This document shows, in pieces, positions 55,214 to 64,000 of a stretch of 64,000 bases of DNA (position 1 is the first letter of the stretch; every line of letters starts with the position of its first letter). Source of the stretch: Streptomyces sp. NBC_01210 (GTDB taxonomy: Bacteria; Actinomycetota; Actinomycetes; Streptomycetales; Streptomycetaceae); NCBI RefSeq assembly GCF_036010325.1, contig NZ_CP108549.1, positions 6,014,001-6,078,000 of the forward strand. Reading direction: 5' to 3'. Under the pieces are notes generated by a model. It was not told the origin of the DNA. It saw nothing but the letters and a program-made list of their open reading frames with translations, and ran no database searches. The translations under genes and the position numbers were made by a program.

Positions 55214-55459
55214 TCAGGGTGCGTGCCGGTCGCGCGCTCCGAGCCCCTCGTCGTCCGTGTCCGTCCACAGCGCGCTGTTGTACGGGGTGTCGGGGATGGT
55301 GACCAGCTCGGGGCGACCCGGTGATTTCGACGGGGCGGGCGCCGGCGTGGCCGGGCCGGCGGCACGCAGCTGGTCAACGGTGCGCTCCAGCTGCCCGACG
55401 CGCTGGAGCAGCTCGTCGAGACGGTGCTGCATCGCCGTCAGTTCTTCCTGCTCGGACAT
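55214..55459 (-). CDS. small coiled-coil protein upstream of the sdh operon
   Basis: An 81-residue protein. The first half is a heptad-rich coiled coil (MSEQEELTAMQHRLDELLQR, VGQLERTVDQLRA), then a Pro/Ala linker and a conserved-looking tail PELVTIPDTPYNSALWTDTD with DEGLGARDRHAP. The ATG has GAGGG seven bases upstream. It reads in the sdh direction, 62 bases before sdhC, so it may be co-transcribed. Function unknown. Confidence 0.75.
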   Translation of the reverse strand: MSEQEELTAMQHRLDELLQRVGQLERTVDQLRAAGPATPAPAPSKSPGRPELVTIPDTPYNSALWTDTDDEGLGARDRHAP

Positions 55460-55777
55460 GATTTGCCCTCACTTCCGCAGGGTGCGGTGGCATCGCTCAT
55501 GCGCCTGCGAGTGTCGCGCGTCACGTCCCCGCTTGTGAAGGGACGTGCAGGGATTCCCGGCGCATGCGCTTCCGGCGCGCCCCTCATGGTTCGTATTTTG
55601 CCCCCCATTTTCTCCCTTTCCGAAGGGATATGTCGGATTCTGCATTGGGCCGCACGGGTGGCCTTGAGGAGGAGGTCGCCGTGTCTCCGTCATCTGTCCG
55701 GTTCCGTCCACTTCAGTGGACGGGAATCGGTGTGATCATCTCTAAATTCCATAAACCAGGACGAAGAGGTACAAGTC
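55460..55777. other. divergent intergenic region
   Basis: 318 bases between the small coiled-coil gene and the binding-protein gene. It must hold promoters in both directions. A less GC-rich stretch (about 55590-55640) and another (55738-55760, ctctaaattccataaacc) lie before the rightward gene; no confident -35/-10 pair was assigned. No gene seen. Confidence 0.4.
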
Positions 55778-58174
55778 ATGTCCCAGGTCGACGCCCCACG
55801 CGGGAGGACATGCTCCCGAACGCTCCGCTCCGTCGCGCTTCTGACCAGCGGGGTGCTCGCTCTGCCGGTCCTGACCGCCTGCAGTTCGGGCGAGGACGAG
55901 AGCGATGCTCCGGCGGCAGCCCAGGACATCGCCCCCGCCGCACGGGACCTGGTCGCCGACGGAGGGACGCTGCGCTGGGCGGTCGACGCGTTGCCCACCA
56001 CCCTCAATGCCTTCCAGGCCGATGCCGACGCCGCCACGACGCGTATCGCCGGGGCCGTTCTTCCCTCCCTCTTCAGGCTCGACGGGCGCGGCCGTCCGCA
56101 GCTCAACCCCGACTACCTCGAGTCCGCCGAGATCGTCGAGCGCGAGCCCAAGCAGGTCGTGCTCTACAAGCTCAATCAGCAGGCGGTGTGGAGCGACGGC
56201 CGGGAGATCGGGGCACCCGACTTCGTCGCCCAGTGGCACGCGCTGAGCGGCAGGGACTCCGCGTACTGGACCGCGCACAATTCCGGCTACGAGCGGATCG
56301 AGAAGATCGAGAAAGGTGCCAGCGACCTTCAGGTCAAAATCACCTTCAACAAGCCGTACGCGGACTGGCGGTCCCTTTTCACGCCGCTCTACCCCAAGGA
56401 AGTGACGGGGACCCCGGACTCCTTCAACGACGGGGCCCGCAGCACGCTCAAGGGGATGGCCGGCCCCTTTCAGCTGGAGTCGACCGACATCAAGGCCGGC
56501 ACGGCCACGCTCGTACGCAATCCCCGCTGGTGGGGGCAGGCGGCCAAGCTCGAGCGGATGGTGCTGACCGCGGTGCCGCGCGACAAGCGCGCCGCCGCGC
56601 TGGCCGCGGGCAGCCTCGACATCGCGGAGATCGACCGGCACGCCGCGGACCGTATCTCTCTCGCGCTACGGGACAAGGGCGCGGGCGGCCAGGCACTCAC
56701 TCACGGCCCGGGCGCCGAGATCACCCCCTCTGCCGCGCTCAAGTCCTGGGCGCTGGCGAACGGCTCCGACGACGGGAAGGCCCGGGCCGCCCAGCAGGCC
56801 CGCAGACAGAGTGCCGATGCGGCCGAGGCGTACGCCAATGAGCAGACGGCCCTCCGCGGTTTCGTGCTCCGCAAGTCGCTGGAGCCCGCGTACACGCAGC
56901 TCGCGCTGAACGGTGAGTCCGGCCCGCTCTCCGACGACCGGGTGCGCCGCGCAGTGGGCCGGGCACTGAACCGCAAGGAGCTCGCGGAGGCCGTACTGAC
57001 CCCGCTCGGGCTGCCGGCCCATCCGCCCGGCAGTCATCTGGCGCTGGCCGGGCAGGGGGCGTACGCCGACAACAGCGGTGCGCTCGGTGAGCAGAGCACC
57101 AAGGAGGCGCAGGCGCTGTTGGCCGACGCCGGCTGGACGCCCGGCGGAGCGCTCGAGAAGCCCCACCCGGCCAAGGCGGGCGGTGAGGGCGGCAGCAGCA
57201 AGAAAGCCGAACCCGGCCGGCAGGCAGCGCCGAGCGCAAAGGCAGCGCCGAGCGCAAAGGCAGCACCGAGCGCAAAAGCAGCACCGAGCGTAAAAGCAGC
57301 CCCGGGCCAGGCGTCGCTCAGGACGAAGACGGAGGAAGAGCAGGAGGACAGGCCGTCCGACGAGGGGATGTACATCGTCGGTGACGACAAGCCCGCCAAT
57401 GCCGGCCACGGCGCCGAGACCGGCACCGGCGGTACGCGCATTCTCGCCCCCGCCCCCGGGGCGGCCATCCAGGGCGATGCTCTGCGGCAGCGGGCCGAGG
57501 CGCTGGACGACGACACCGAGAACAAGGCCGGGTCCAAGGTCAAGGAGCGGAGGGGCGGGGTGGCCGGAGCGTACGCCCCGCGCGGGACCGCGGCACCGGC
57601 CCGCGTCGCCCGCCCGCTCGGCAAGGACGGCAAGCCGCTCACGCTGCGCTTCGTCCTCCCCGCGGGGCCCGGCTCCGAGACGCTGCGCACCGTCGGCGAC
57701 AAGATCTCCAAGATGCTCGACCGCATCGGCGTCCACACCGAGATCACCAAGGTCGGCGACGATGCCTTCTTCAGGGACCACATCGCCTCGGGCGCCTACG
57801 ACCTGGCCCTTTACTCCTGGCCCGCCACCGCCTTCCCGGCGACCGACGCCCGGCCGATCTTCGCCAAGCCCCAGCCCGCCAGTGACGGCTCGCTCCTGGT
57901 GGAGCAGAACTACACCCGCGTCGGCAGCGACTACATCGACCAGCTCTTCGACCAGGCCGCCGCCGAGCTGGACGAGGACAAGGCCCGCGATCTGGTGCGC
58001 CGGGCGGACGCCCGGATCTGGGCCGCGGCCGGATCCATTCCGCTCTACCAGCGTCCCGAGCTGGTGGCGGCCAAGCCTCAGGTGGTCAATGCCGGCGCCT
58101 TCGGCTTCGCGGCACCCCGGTACCAGGACATTGGGTTCAAGAAGGCCGAAAGTTCGAAGACTACTAAGAAGTAG
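55778..58174 (+). CDS. SBP_bac_5-type (oligopeptide-binding) lipoprotein with low-complexity insert
   Basis: A 798-residue solute-binding protein of ABC transporters. The lipobox LTAC follows SVALLTSGVLALPV. The N-terminal lobe shows LRWAVDALPTTLNAFQADAD, YKLNQQAVWSDGREIGAPDF and NPRWWGQAAKLERMVL. The C-terminal lobe is intact to VAAKPQVVNAGAFGFAAPRY. Between them, residues about 465-610 form a Pro/Ala/Lys/Asp-rich insertion that includes AAPSAK repeats. This makes the protein about 200 residues longer than usual. AGAGG lies before the ATG. No permease or ATPase genes are adjacent: a hairpin and typA follow. Confidence 0.88.
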   Translation: MSQVDAPRGRTCSRTLRSVALLTSGVLALPVLTACSSGEDESDAPAAAQDIAPAARDLVADGGTLRWAVDALPTTLNAFQADADAATTRIAGAVLPSLFRLDGRGRPQLNPDYLESAEIVEREPKQVVLYKLNQQAVWSDGREIGAPDFVAQWHALSGRDSAYWTAHNSGYERIEKIEKGASDLQVKITFNKPYADWRSLFTPLYPKEVTGTPDSFNDGARSTLKGMAGPFQLESTDIKAGTATLVRNPRWWGQAAKLERMVLTAVPRDKRAAALAAGSLDIAEIDRHAADRISLALRDKGAGGQALTHGPGAEITPSAALKSWALANGSDDGKARAAQQARRQSADAAEAYANEQTALRGFVLRKSLEPAYTQLALNGESGPLSDDRVRRAVGRALNRKELAEAVLTPLGLPAHPPGSHLALAGQGAYADNSGALGEQSTKEAQALLADAGWTPGGALEKPHPAKAGGEGGSSKKAEPGRQAAPSAKAAPSAKAAPSAKAAPSVKAAPGQASLRTKTEEEQEDRPSDEGMYIVGDDKPANAGHGAETGTGGTRILAPAPGAAIQGDALRQRAEALDDDTENKAGSKVKERRGGVAGAYAPRGTAAPARVARPLGKDGKPLTLRFVLPAGPGSETLRTVGDKISKMLDRIGVHTEITKVGDDAFFRDHIASGAYDLALYSWPATAFPATDARPIFAKPQPASDGSLLVEQNYTRVGSDYIDQLFDQAAAELDEDKARDLVRRADARIWAAAGSIPLYQRPELVAAKPQVVNAGAFGFAAPRYQDIGFKKAESSKTTKK
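57224..57295 (+). repeat. 18-bp tandem repeat inside the binding-protein gene
   Basis: Four units of gcagcgccgagcgcaaag (two exact, then two with one and two changes), each coding AAPSAK or AAPSVK, in frame. They form part of a low-complexity linker in the middle of the protein. Copy number may vary between strains by slippage. Confidence 0.9.
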
Positions 58175-58206
58175 CAGGTCAGAACCTCAGAACTGGCTCA
58201 AGTCCC

Positions 58207-58233
58207 TTGCCCGCCGGCAGCGCCGGCGGGCAA
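58207..58233 (+). terminator. hairpin terminator between binding-protein gene and typA
   Basis: The arms ttgcccgccggc (58207-58218) and gccggcgggcaa (58222-58233) form a perfect 12-bp stem with a three-base loop, 33 bases after the stop codon. The next T-rich run (ctttttt) is about 25 bases downstream. Confidence 0.8.
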
Positions 58234-58419
58234 GCTCGTACCAACCATTGACCCAGGCTTTTTTCGCACCCCCAGTGCACCAGCAACCCCCTCCCGATCG
58301 GCCCGGGAAGCCCCGGACGCGACGGCCCCGTACCATGGGACTAGCCGTGGCGTGTCCGCCCGGCGGGCGTACGAGGAAAACAACGCCGCATCCCACGATC
58401 GAGAGAAGCGCCAGCCAGC

Positions 58420-60294
58420 ATGCCCACGCGCCACGACATCCGTAACGTTGCCATCGTCGCCCACGTCGACCATGGCAAGACCACCCTGGTCGACGCCATG
58501 CTGAAGCAGGCCGGCGCCTTCGCCGCGCACGCCGCCGAGCACCTCGACGACCGCATGATGGACTCGAACGACCTGGAGCGTGAGAAGGGCATCACGATCC
58601 TGGCGAAGAACACCGCCGTGAAGTACCACCCCAAGGCCGGCGGGGCCCCGATCACCATCAACATCATCGACACCCCCGGCCACGCCGACTTCGGCGGCGA
58701 GGTGGAGCGCGGTCTGTCGATGGTGGACGCGGTCGTCCTCCTCGTCGACGCCTCGGAGGGCCCGCTCCCGCAGACCCGCTTCGTGCTCCGCAAGGCCCTC
58801 CAGGCCCGGATGCCCGTCATCCTCTGCATCAACAAGACGGACCGCCCGGACTCCCGGATCGACGAGGTCGTCAATGAGACCTACGACCTGTTCCTGGACC
58901 TGGACGCGGACGAGGAGCAGATCGAGTTCCCGATCGTCTACGCCTGCGCCCGTGACGGAGTCGCCTCGCTGACCAAGCCGGAGGACGGCACCGTCCCGGC
59001 CGACAGCGAGAACCTGGAGCCGTTCTTCAACACGATCCTCGAGCACGTCCCGGCCCCGGAGTACGACGAGGCCGCGCCGCTCCAGGCCCACGTCACCAAC
59101 CTGGACGCCGACAACTTCCTCGGCCGTATCGCCCTCTGCCGCGTCGAGCAGGGCGAGCTGAAGAAGGGCCAGACCGTCACCTGGATCAAGCGTGACGGCT
59201 CGATGTCCAACGTCCGCATCACCGAGCTGCTGATGACCGAGGCGCTCACCCGCAAGCCCGCCGAGAAGGCGGGCCCTGGCGACATCTGCGCCATCGCCGG
59301 TATCCCGGACATCATGATCGGTGAGACCCTCGCCGACACCGAGAACCCGATCGCGCTTCCGCTGATCACGGTCGACGAGCCCGCGATCTCGATGACCATC
59401 GGTACGAACACCTCGCCGCTGGTCGGCAAGGGCGGCAAGGGCCACAAGGTCACCGCCCGCCAGGTGAAGGACCGCCTGGACAAGGAGCTGGTCGGCAACG
59501 TCTCGCTCCGCGTCCTGGACACCGAGCGCCCCGACGCCTGGGAGGTCCAGGGCCGCGGTGAGCTCGCGCTGGCCATCCTGGTCGAGCAGATGCGCCGTGA
59601 GGGCTTCGAGCTGACCGTCGGCAAGCCCGAGGTGGTCACCAAGCAGGTCGACGGCAAGACGTACGAGCCGATCGAGCGCATGACGATCGACTCTCCCGAG
59701 GAGCACCTCGGCGCCATCACCCAGCTGATGGCGACCCGCAAGGGCCGTATGGAGACCATGACCAACCATGGCTCGGGCTGGATCCGCATGGAGTGGATCG
59801 TCCCGTCCCGCGGTCTGATCGGCTTCCGTACGGAGTTCCTGACCCAGACCCGTGGCACGGGCATCGCGCACTCCATCTTCGAGGGCCACGAGCCGTGGTT
59901 CGGCGAGCTGCGCACCCGTAACAACGGCTCGCTGGTGGCGGACCGTTCGGGCTCGGTGACGCCGTTCGCGATGATCAACCTTCAGGAGCGCGGTGTCATC
60001 TTCACGGAGGCCGGCACCGAGGTCTACGAGGGCATGATCATCGGTGAGAACTCGCGCTCCGACGACATGGACGTGAACATCACCAAGGAGAAGAAGCTCA
60101 CCAACATGCGTGCCGCGTCCGCGGACACCACCGAGAACGTGGTGCCGCCGCGCAAGCTGTCGCTCGAGCAGTCCCTGGAGTTCTGCCGCGACGACGAGTG
60201 CATCGAGGTGACCCCGGAGACGGTCCGTATCCGCAAGGTCGTCCTGGACCAGAAGGAGCGCGGCCGTACCGCCTCCCGCGCCAAGCGCAACTGA
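58420..60294 (+). CDS. typA: translational GTPase TypA/BipA
   Basis: A 624-residue ribosome-associated GTPase. G1 is AHVDHGKTTL (residues about 13-22), switch I RMMDSNDLEREKGITI, G3 DTPGHADFGGEVER, G4 NKTDRPD. Then come domain 2, EF-G-like domains III and V (ERMTIDSPEEHLGAITQLMA, RGLIGFRTEFLTQTRGTGIA) and the TypA-specific C-terminus. Length is normal. The ATG at 58420 is preceded by a long 245-base leader after the hairpin. Likely monocistronic: a strong terminator follows. Confidence 0.96.
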   Translation: MPTRHDIRNVAIVAHVDHGKTTLVDAMLKQAGAFAAHAAEHLDDRMMDSNDLEREKGITILAKNTAVKYHPKAGGAPITINIIDTPGHADFGGEVERGLSMVDAVVLLVDASEGPLPQTRFVLRKALQARMPVILCINKTDRPDSRIDEVVNETYDLFLDLDADEEQIEFPIVYACARDGVASLTKPEDGTVPADSENLEPFFNTILEHVPAPEYDEAAPLQAHVTNLDADNFLGRIALCRVEQGELKKGQTVTWIKRDGSMSNVRITELLMTEALTRKPAEKAGPGDICAIAGIPDIMIGETLADTENPIALPLITVDEPAISMTIGTNTSPLVGKGGKGHKVTARQVKDRLDKELVGNVSLRVLDTERPDAWEVQGRGELALAILVEQMRREGFELTVGKPEVVTKQVDGKTYEPIERMTIDSPEEHLGAITQLMATRKGRMETMTNHGSGWIRMEWIVPSRGLIGFRTEFLTQTRGTGIAHSIFEGHEPWFGELRTRNNGSLVADRSGSVTPFAMINLQERGVIFTEAGTEVYEGMIIGENSRSDDMDVNITKEKKLTNMRAASADTTENVVPPRKLSLEQSLEFCRDDECIEVTPETVRIRKVVLDQKERGRTASRAKRN

Positions 60295-60320
60295 CGTAGC
60301 GTCAGCACTGCGCCGTAGCG

Positions 60321-60361
60321 ACGGCCCGGCCCCCCGCAGACAATGTGGGGGGCCGGGCCGT
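60321..60361 (+). terminator. terminator after typA
   Basis: The arms acggcccggccccccgca (60321-60338) and tgtggggggccgggccgt (60344-60361) form an 18-bp stem with one G-U pair, followed by tcgtcaactcgtttt. It starts 27 bases after the typA stop. Confidence 0.85.
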
Positions 60362-60705
60362 TCGTCAACTCGTTTTCATGGCCCATGTGTCCGGATATCG
60401 AGCGTAGCTCTCCGGAACATGTGTTAACGGTCCGTTTCGCGGGTGTCTGTCTGTGCTCGCTTTGTCCGGATTTCGGGCACGCAGAGCCTGGCGATGTTGT
60501 CAAAACGAGACCCTTTAAGTGTGGTTTACGGCTCGGGCGTACTTAATAGTTGGCTCCATTGAGCTCGGGTCAATGGGTCATGCGCTGTGGGGAGCGCCGA
60601 CTCACGAGCACACTCGGGGTACGTGACGTGTCCGCTGTCAGGGGTGTCAGCGCGCGTAGATGTCCCCTTCTTGTAGTGACAAAGTGGACTCATGAGGAGG
60701 AACCC
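60362..60705. other. leader/promoter region of the peptide transporter operon
   Basis: 344 bases before the binding-protein gene. It includes an unusually AT-rich part at about 60485-60555 (caaaacgagaccctttaagt, acttaatagttgg) where the promoter probably lies. No gene or riboswitch-like fold was recognised; an in-frame extension of the downstream gene to 60550 lacks coding character. Confidence 0.5.
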
Positions 60706-62346
60706 ATGCGCGGTGCCAAGAGCGCCAAGTGGGTAGCGGGTGCGATAGTTGTCGCCCTGGCAGCGACCGCCTGTGGTGGCGGCAGTGACAGCGGCGACGA
60801 CATGAACGCTGGTAAGGCCGACCCCAACGGGATTCTGGTCGCCCAGCTGAGCGAGCCGCAGAACCCGCTGCAGCCGGCGAACGCCAAGGAGAGCCAGGGC
60901 AGCCGTGTCCTGCGCACGATCTTCTCCGGGCTCGTCGACTACGAGCCGGGCACCGGCAAGCTCACCTACATCAACGCCGAGTCGGTCACTCCGAACGCCG
61001 ACTCGTCCGTGTGGACCGTCAAGCTCAAGCAGGGCTGGAAGTTCCACGACGGCACCCCGGTGACCTCGAAGTCCTACGTGGACTCCTGGAACTGGTCTGC
61101 CAACGTCAAGAACAACCAGACCAACTCCAGCTGGTTCCAGGACATCAAGGGCTACGCCGACGTCCACCCCGAGAAGGGTGACCCGAAGGCGACCACGATG
61201 TCCGGTCTGAAGGTCGTCGACGACACCACCTTCACGATCACCCTGTCCGGCCCGGTCTCGTACTTCGCGTACAAGCTCGGCTACGACGTCTGGGCGCCGC
61301 TGCCCGAGGGCTTCTTCAAGGACCCGAAGGGCTACGGCGAGAAGCCGATCGGCAACGGTCCCTACAAGTTCGAGTCCTGGGACCACAAGAAGCTCATCAA
61401 GGTTCGCAAGTTCGACGGTTACACCGGGCCCAACAAGGCCAAGAACGGTGGCATCGACTTCAAGAACTACACGACCGCCGAGGCCGCGTACTCGGCCCTG
61501 CGCTCGGACCAGCTCGACTGGATCGAGCAGGTCCCGGTCACCGCGCTGAAGAACTACAAGCAGGACCTCGGCGACCGCGCGATCGACCAGGAGTACTCCG
61601 CGGTCCAGTCGCTCGTCCCGGCGTTCTACACGCCGCAGTTCAAGAACATCAACCCCAAGGTCATCCAGGGCCTGTCGATGGCGATCGACCGCCCGACGAT
61701 CACCAAGACGGTTCTGAACGGCACCCGTGAGCCGGCCGACTCCTACGTCGCCCGTGGTGTGCTCGGCTACAAGGCCGGTGCGCTGGGTGACGTCGTGAAG
61801 TTCGACCCGGCCAAGGCCAAGGCCCTCATCAAGGAGGGTGGCGGCGTCCCGGGCAACAAGATCTCGATCCAGTTCAACGCGGACCAGCCGCACAAGGCCT
61901 GGGTCGACGCGGTCTGCAACAGCATCCGTCAGTCCACCGGTGTGGAGTGCGTCGGCGACTCGAAGCCGGACTTCCAGACCGACCTGAACGCCCGTGACGG
62001 CAAGAAGGTCAAGTCCATGTACCGCGGTGGCTGGGTGCTCGACTACCCGGTCAACTCCAACTTCATGCGCGACCTGTACGGCACCACGGCCGCCGGTAAC
62101 ACCAGCGGCTACTCGAACAAGGCGTTCGACGAGCTGACCTCCAAGGCGGACAAGGCCAAGACGCTCGACGAGACGGTGAAGATGTACCAGGAGGCCGAGC
62201 AGATGCTCAAGGCCAACATGCCGTCGATCCCGCTGTGGTTCTACAAGACCAACTCGGGTCAGTCCAAGAACGTCTTCGGCAAGATCGTCTACGGCCAGGA
62301 CGGCGACCCGATCTTCGACGAAGTCCAGGTCAAGGCCAAGAAGTAA
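60706..62346 (+). CDS. peptide ABC transporter substrate-binding lipoprotein
   Basis: A 546-residue SBP_bac_5 protein. The signal peptide ends with the lipobox ATAC (SAKWVAGAIVVALAATACGGG). Family landmarks are LVAQLSEPQNPLQPANAKES, VWTVKLKQGWKFHDGTPVTS, YFAYKLGYDVWAPLPEGFF, PIGNGPYKFESWDHKKLIKV and PSIPLWFYKTNSGQSKNVFG. GAGGAGG lies before the ATG at 60706. It heads an operon with two Dpp/Opp-type permeases; a stable hairpin in the gap probably lets it be made in excess of them. Likely a dipeptide or oligopeptide importer. Confidence 0.93.
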   Translation: MRGAKSAKWVAGAIVVALAATACGGGSDSGDDMNAGKADPNGILVAQLSEPQNPLQPANAKESQGSRVLRTIFSGLVDYEPGTGKLTYINAESVTPNADSSVWTVKLKQGWKFHDGTPVTSKSYVDSWNWSANVKNNQTNSSWFQDIKGYADVHPEKGDPKATTMSGLKVVDDTTFTITLSGPVSYFAYKLGYDVWAPLPEGFFKDPKGYGEKPIGNGPYKFESWDHKKLIKVRKFDGYTGPNKAKNGGIDFKNYTTAEAAYSALRSDQLDWIEQVPVTALKNYKQDLGDRAIDQEYSAVQSLVPAFYTPQFKNINPKVIQGLSMAIDRPTITKTVLNGTREPADSYVARGVLGYKAGALGDVVKFDPAKAKALIKEGGGVPGNKISIQFNADQPHKAWVDAVCNSIRQSTGVECVGDSKPDFQTDLNARDGKKVKSMYRGGWVLDYPVNSNFMRDLYGTTAAGNTSGYSNKAFDELTSKADKAKTLDETVKMYQEAEQMLKANMPSIPLWFYKTNSGQSKNVFGKIVYGQDGDPIFDEVQVKAKK

Positions 62347-62361
62347 ACATCGGGAACCGAA

Positions 62362-62401
62362 GGCCGGTGCCGCCGCTCCTCCCGGAGCGGCGGCACCGGC
62401 C
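62362..62401 (+). terminator. intra-operon hairpin (attenuator or mRNA stabiliser)
   Basis: A perfect 18-bp stem (62362-62379 with 62384-62401) and a four-base loop, no T tract after it. It sits between the binding-protein gene and the permease genes. In such operons this kind of hairpin usually gives partial termination or protects the upstream mRNA. Confidence 0.75.
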
Positions 62402-62493
62402 CTCCGGCGTAGGCCCGGGGCTCTCCCCCCACACCCCGAGGCGGAGATCACTCTGACACGGCCATCGCCGACCCCTCACGGCATGGAGGCATG

Positions 62494-63420
62494 ATGGGGC
62501 GTTACGTCGCAAGGCGACTGCTCCAGATGATCCCGGTATTCATCGGGACCACTCTGTTGATTTTCCTCATGGTCCACATTCTTCCGGGTGACCCCATCCG
62601 GGCAATGTGGGGTGACAAGGCGGCAGACCCCGCACAGGTCGCGTCCTTGCGCCATGAGTTCGGGCTCGACCAGCCCATGTGGAAGCAGTACATCGACTAC
62701 ATGGGCAATCTTTTCCAGGGCGACTTCGGCAAGACATTCGGCGGCCGGCCTGTCCTCGACGAGATGTCGCGGGCCTTCCCGGTCACGCTCCGGCTGACCG
62801 TCGTGGCGCTCGCCATCGAGATGATCGTCGGCCTCGGCCTCGGCGCCTGGGCCGGTCTGAAGGCCGGCAAGGCCCCGGACACCGGTGTGCTGATCTTCAC
62901 CCTGGTCGTCATCTCGATCCCGGTGTTCATCCTCGGCTACATGGCGCGGTTCCTCTTCGCCGACACTCTCGGCTGGGTGGCACCGAACGTCCAGGACTCC
63001 GCGGACGTCACACAGTTGTTCCTGCCGGGCTTCGTCCTGGCGATGCTCTCCATGGCGTATGTCGCACGGCTGACGCGTACGACCTTCGCGGAGAACCTGC
63101 GGGCGGACTACATGCGTACCGCTCTCGCCAAGGGTCTGCCGCGGCGCCGCATCGTCGGCGTGCATCTGCTGCGGAACTCTCTGATCCCTGTGATCACGTT
63201 CCTCGGTACGGACGTCGGAGGCTTCATCGGCGGCGCGGTCGTCACCGAGGGCATCTTCAACGTCCAGGGTGTGGGCAACCTGCTCTACCAGGCGCTCGGA
63301 CAGCGCGAGGGCTCCACCATCGTCGGTGTCGTCACCGTGTTCGTCCTGGTGATTCTGCTGATCAACCTGCTCGTCGACCTGCTGTACGCGGTCCTGGACC
63401 CGAGGATCCGGTATGCCTGA
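62494..63420 (+). CDS. peptide ABC transporter permease, DppB/OppB type
   Basis: A 308-residue membrane protein with six predicted segments. It starts MGRYVARRLLQMIPVFIGTT, has the DppB N-terminal features (LPGDPIRAMWG, RHEFGLDQPMWKQYIDYMGN) and the EAA-type loop DYMRTALAKGLPRRRIVGVH followed by LLRNSLIPVITFLG. It ends LLVDLLYAVLDPRIRYA, the classic DppB tail. GGAGG ends four bases before the ATG at 62494; the ATG at 62491 is also possible. The last eight bases overlap the next permease gene. Confidence 0.93.
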   Translation: MGRYVARRLLQMIPVFIGTTLLIFLMVHILPGDPIRAMWGDKAADPAQVASLRHEFGLDQPMWKQYIDYMGNLFQGDFGKTFGGRPVLDEMSRAFPVTLRLTVVALAIEMIVGLGLGAWAGLKAGKAPDTGVLIFTLVVISIPVFILGYMARFLFADTLGWVAPNVQDSADVTQLFLPGFVLAMLSMAYVARLTRTTFAENLRADYMRTALAKGLPRRRIVGVHLLRNSLIPVITFLGTDVGGFIGGAVVTEGIFNVQGVGNLLYQALGQREGSTIVGVVTVFVLVILLINLLVDLLYAVLDPRIRYA

Positions 63421-64000
63421 CGTGACCAAGGCCGAGGCCGTCGACGCGAGGGTCGACGCCATCGCTCCCCCGAAGGCCGACGCGGCACCCGAGCAGGCCC
63501 CCAAGGAATCGCAGGGCAAGCCCCGTGGACTGTGGGGCGACGCCTGGTACGACCTGCGGCACCGGCCCATGTTCTGGCTCTCGGCGACGCTGCTGGTCCT
63601 GCTGCTGGTGATCTCGGCCTTCCCGGGCCTGTTCACCAGCGCCGACCCGCGGGCCGGCGATCTGACGCACCACTATCTGACCAAGCCCGAGCTGGGCAAG
63701 GCCTTCAGCCCCGAGTGGTTCGGCTACGACATCCAGGGCCGCTCGATCTATGCGCGTGTCATCTACGGCACCCGCGCCTCGATCCTCGTCGGCCTGGGCG
63801 TCACGGTGGCGATCACGGTCTTCGGCGGTCTGATGGGCCTGCTCTCGGGCTACTTCGGCGGCTGGCTCGACTCGATCATCTCCCGTGTCACGGACATCTT
63901 CTTCGGTATCCCCTTCCTGCTCGGCGCGATGGTCGTGCTGAACTCGTTCACCGAGCGCAAGGTGTACGTCGTGATCCTGGCGCTGGCCTTCCTCGGCTGG
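63413..64000 (+). CDS. peptide ABC transporter permease, DppC/OppC type (partial, cut by window end)
   Basis: The first 196 codons of a second permease. A long cytoplasmic N-terminus (PDVTKAEAVDARVDAIAPPK) is followed by GLWGDAWYDLRHRPMFWLSA, the first membrane segment (LLVLLLVISAFPGLF), the DppC signature HHYLTKPELGKAFSPEWFGY, DIQGRSIYARVIYGTRASIL and GLMGLLSGYFGGWLDSIISR, DIFFGIPFLLGAMVV. Its ATG overlaps the end of the first permease gene, so they are translationally coupled. The ATPase genes should lie beyond the window. Confidence 0.92.
   Translation, partial: MPDVTKAEAVDARVDAIAPPKADAAPEQAPKESQGKPRGLWGDAWYDLRHRPMFWLSATLLVLLLVISAFPGLFTSADPRAGDLTHHYLTKPELGKAFSPEWFGYDIQGRSIYARVIYGTRASILVGLGVTVAITVFGGLMGLLSGYFGGWLDSIISRVTDIFFGIPFLLGAMVVLNSFTERKVYVVILALAFLGW

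Overview
The window is about 72% GC by eye, with strong third-position GC bias, many GTG starts and GGAGG-type ribosome binding sites. Its gene set (ychF, ppgK, DUF397/Scr1-type regulators, a GH18 chitinase with a DasR-like operator, SpoIIE/HATPase regulators, a TPM-type protein, a Dpp-type transporter) is that of a Streptomyces chromosome. There are no rRNA or tRNA genes and no CRISPR array.

Layout. 1-3216 is core chromosome: the end of ispH, ppgK, a DUF6542 membrane protein and the GTPase/ATPase gene ychF. 3217-28817 (25.6 kb) reads as a genomic island inserted exactly at the 3' end of ychF. A second, diverged ychF 3' end lies at 28794-28817, and paired GTGCTGGAT motifs occur just inside both ends. 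No integrase gene is visible. The island carries a Ser/Thr kinase, an SNF2-type helicase, a very large N6-adenine methyltransferase, an Scr1-like HTH/DUF397/ATP-binding trio, a DUF262 protein, an AAA ATPase, an unrecognised protein, a 2265-residue DEAD/DUF1998 helicase with a nuclease-like tail, and a RelE/ParE-like-UvrD fusion. This looks like an anti-phage system that resembles DISARM class 1, Druantia DruE and BREX/Pgl in parts but matches none of them.

28818-41061 returns to ordinary chromosome: carbonic anhydrase, a thioesterase, a monooxygenase-like protein, a thiolase, an HxlR regulator, a cupin, a threonine synthase-like enzyme, a secreted subtilase and a DUF4190 protein. Three genes here (DUF4326, GlxA-type regulator, GH18 chitinase) carry single frameshifts, either real decay or sequencing indels. 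41062-51535 holds a GntR regulator, a cytosine/purine permease with a Cys-rich tail, small stress or regulatory genes, a PAS-GAF-SpoIIE-HATPase phosphatase, a TPM-family protein that seems to have lost the TPM domain, and a secreted TIM-barrel-like protein.

51536-64000 holds a three-gene succinate dehydrogenase operon (SdhC-SdhA-SdhB, Sdh1 type), an oligopeptide-binding lipoprotein, typA, and the start of a peptide ABC transporter operon (binding protein, two permeases, the second cut by the window edge).

How it works together. The inferred island system would pair self/non-self marking (adenine methylase) with DNA-translocating helicases and candidate nucleases (Vsr-like tail, DUF262), gated by a kinase and an AAA ATPase. 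This function is inferred from domain content and context only. All family calls were made by reading the translated sequence, without database searches.
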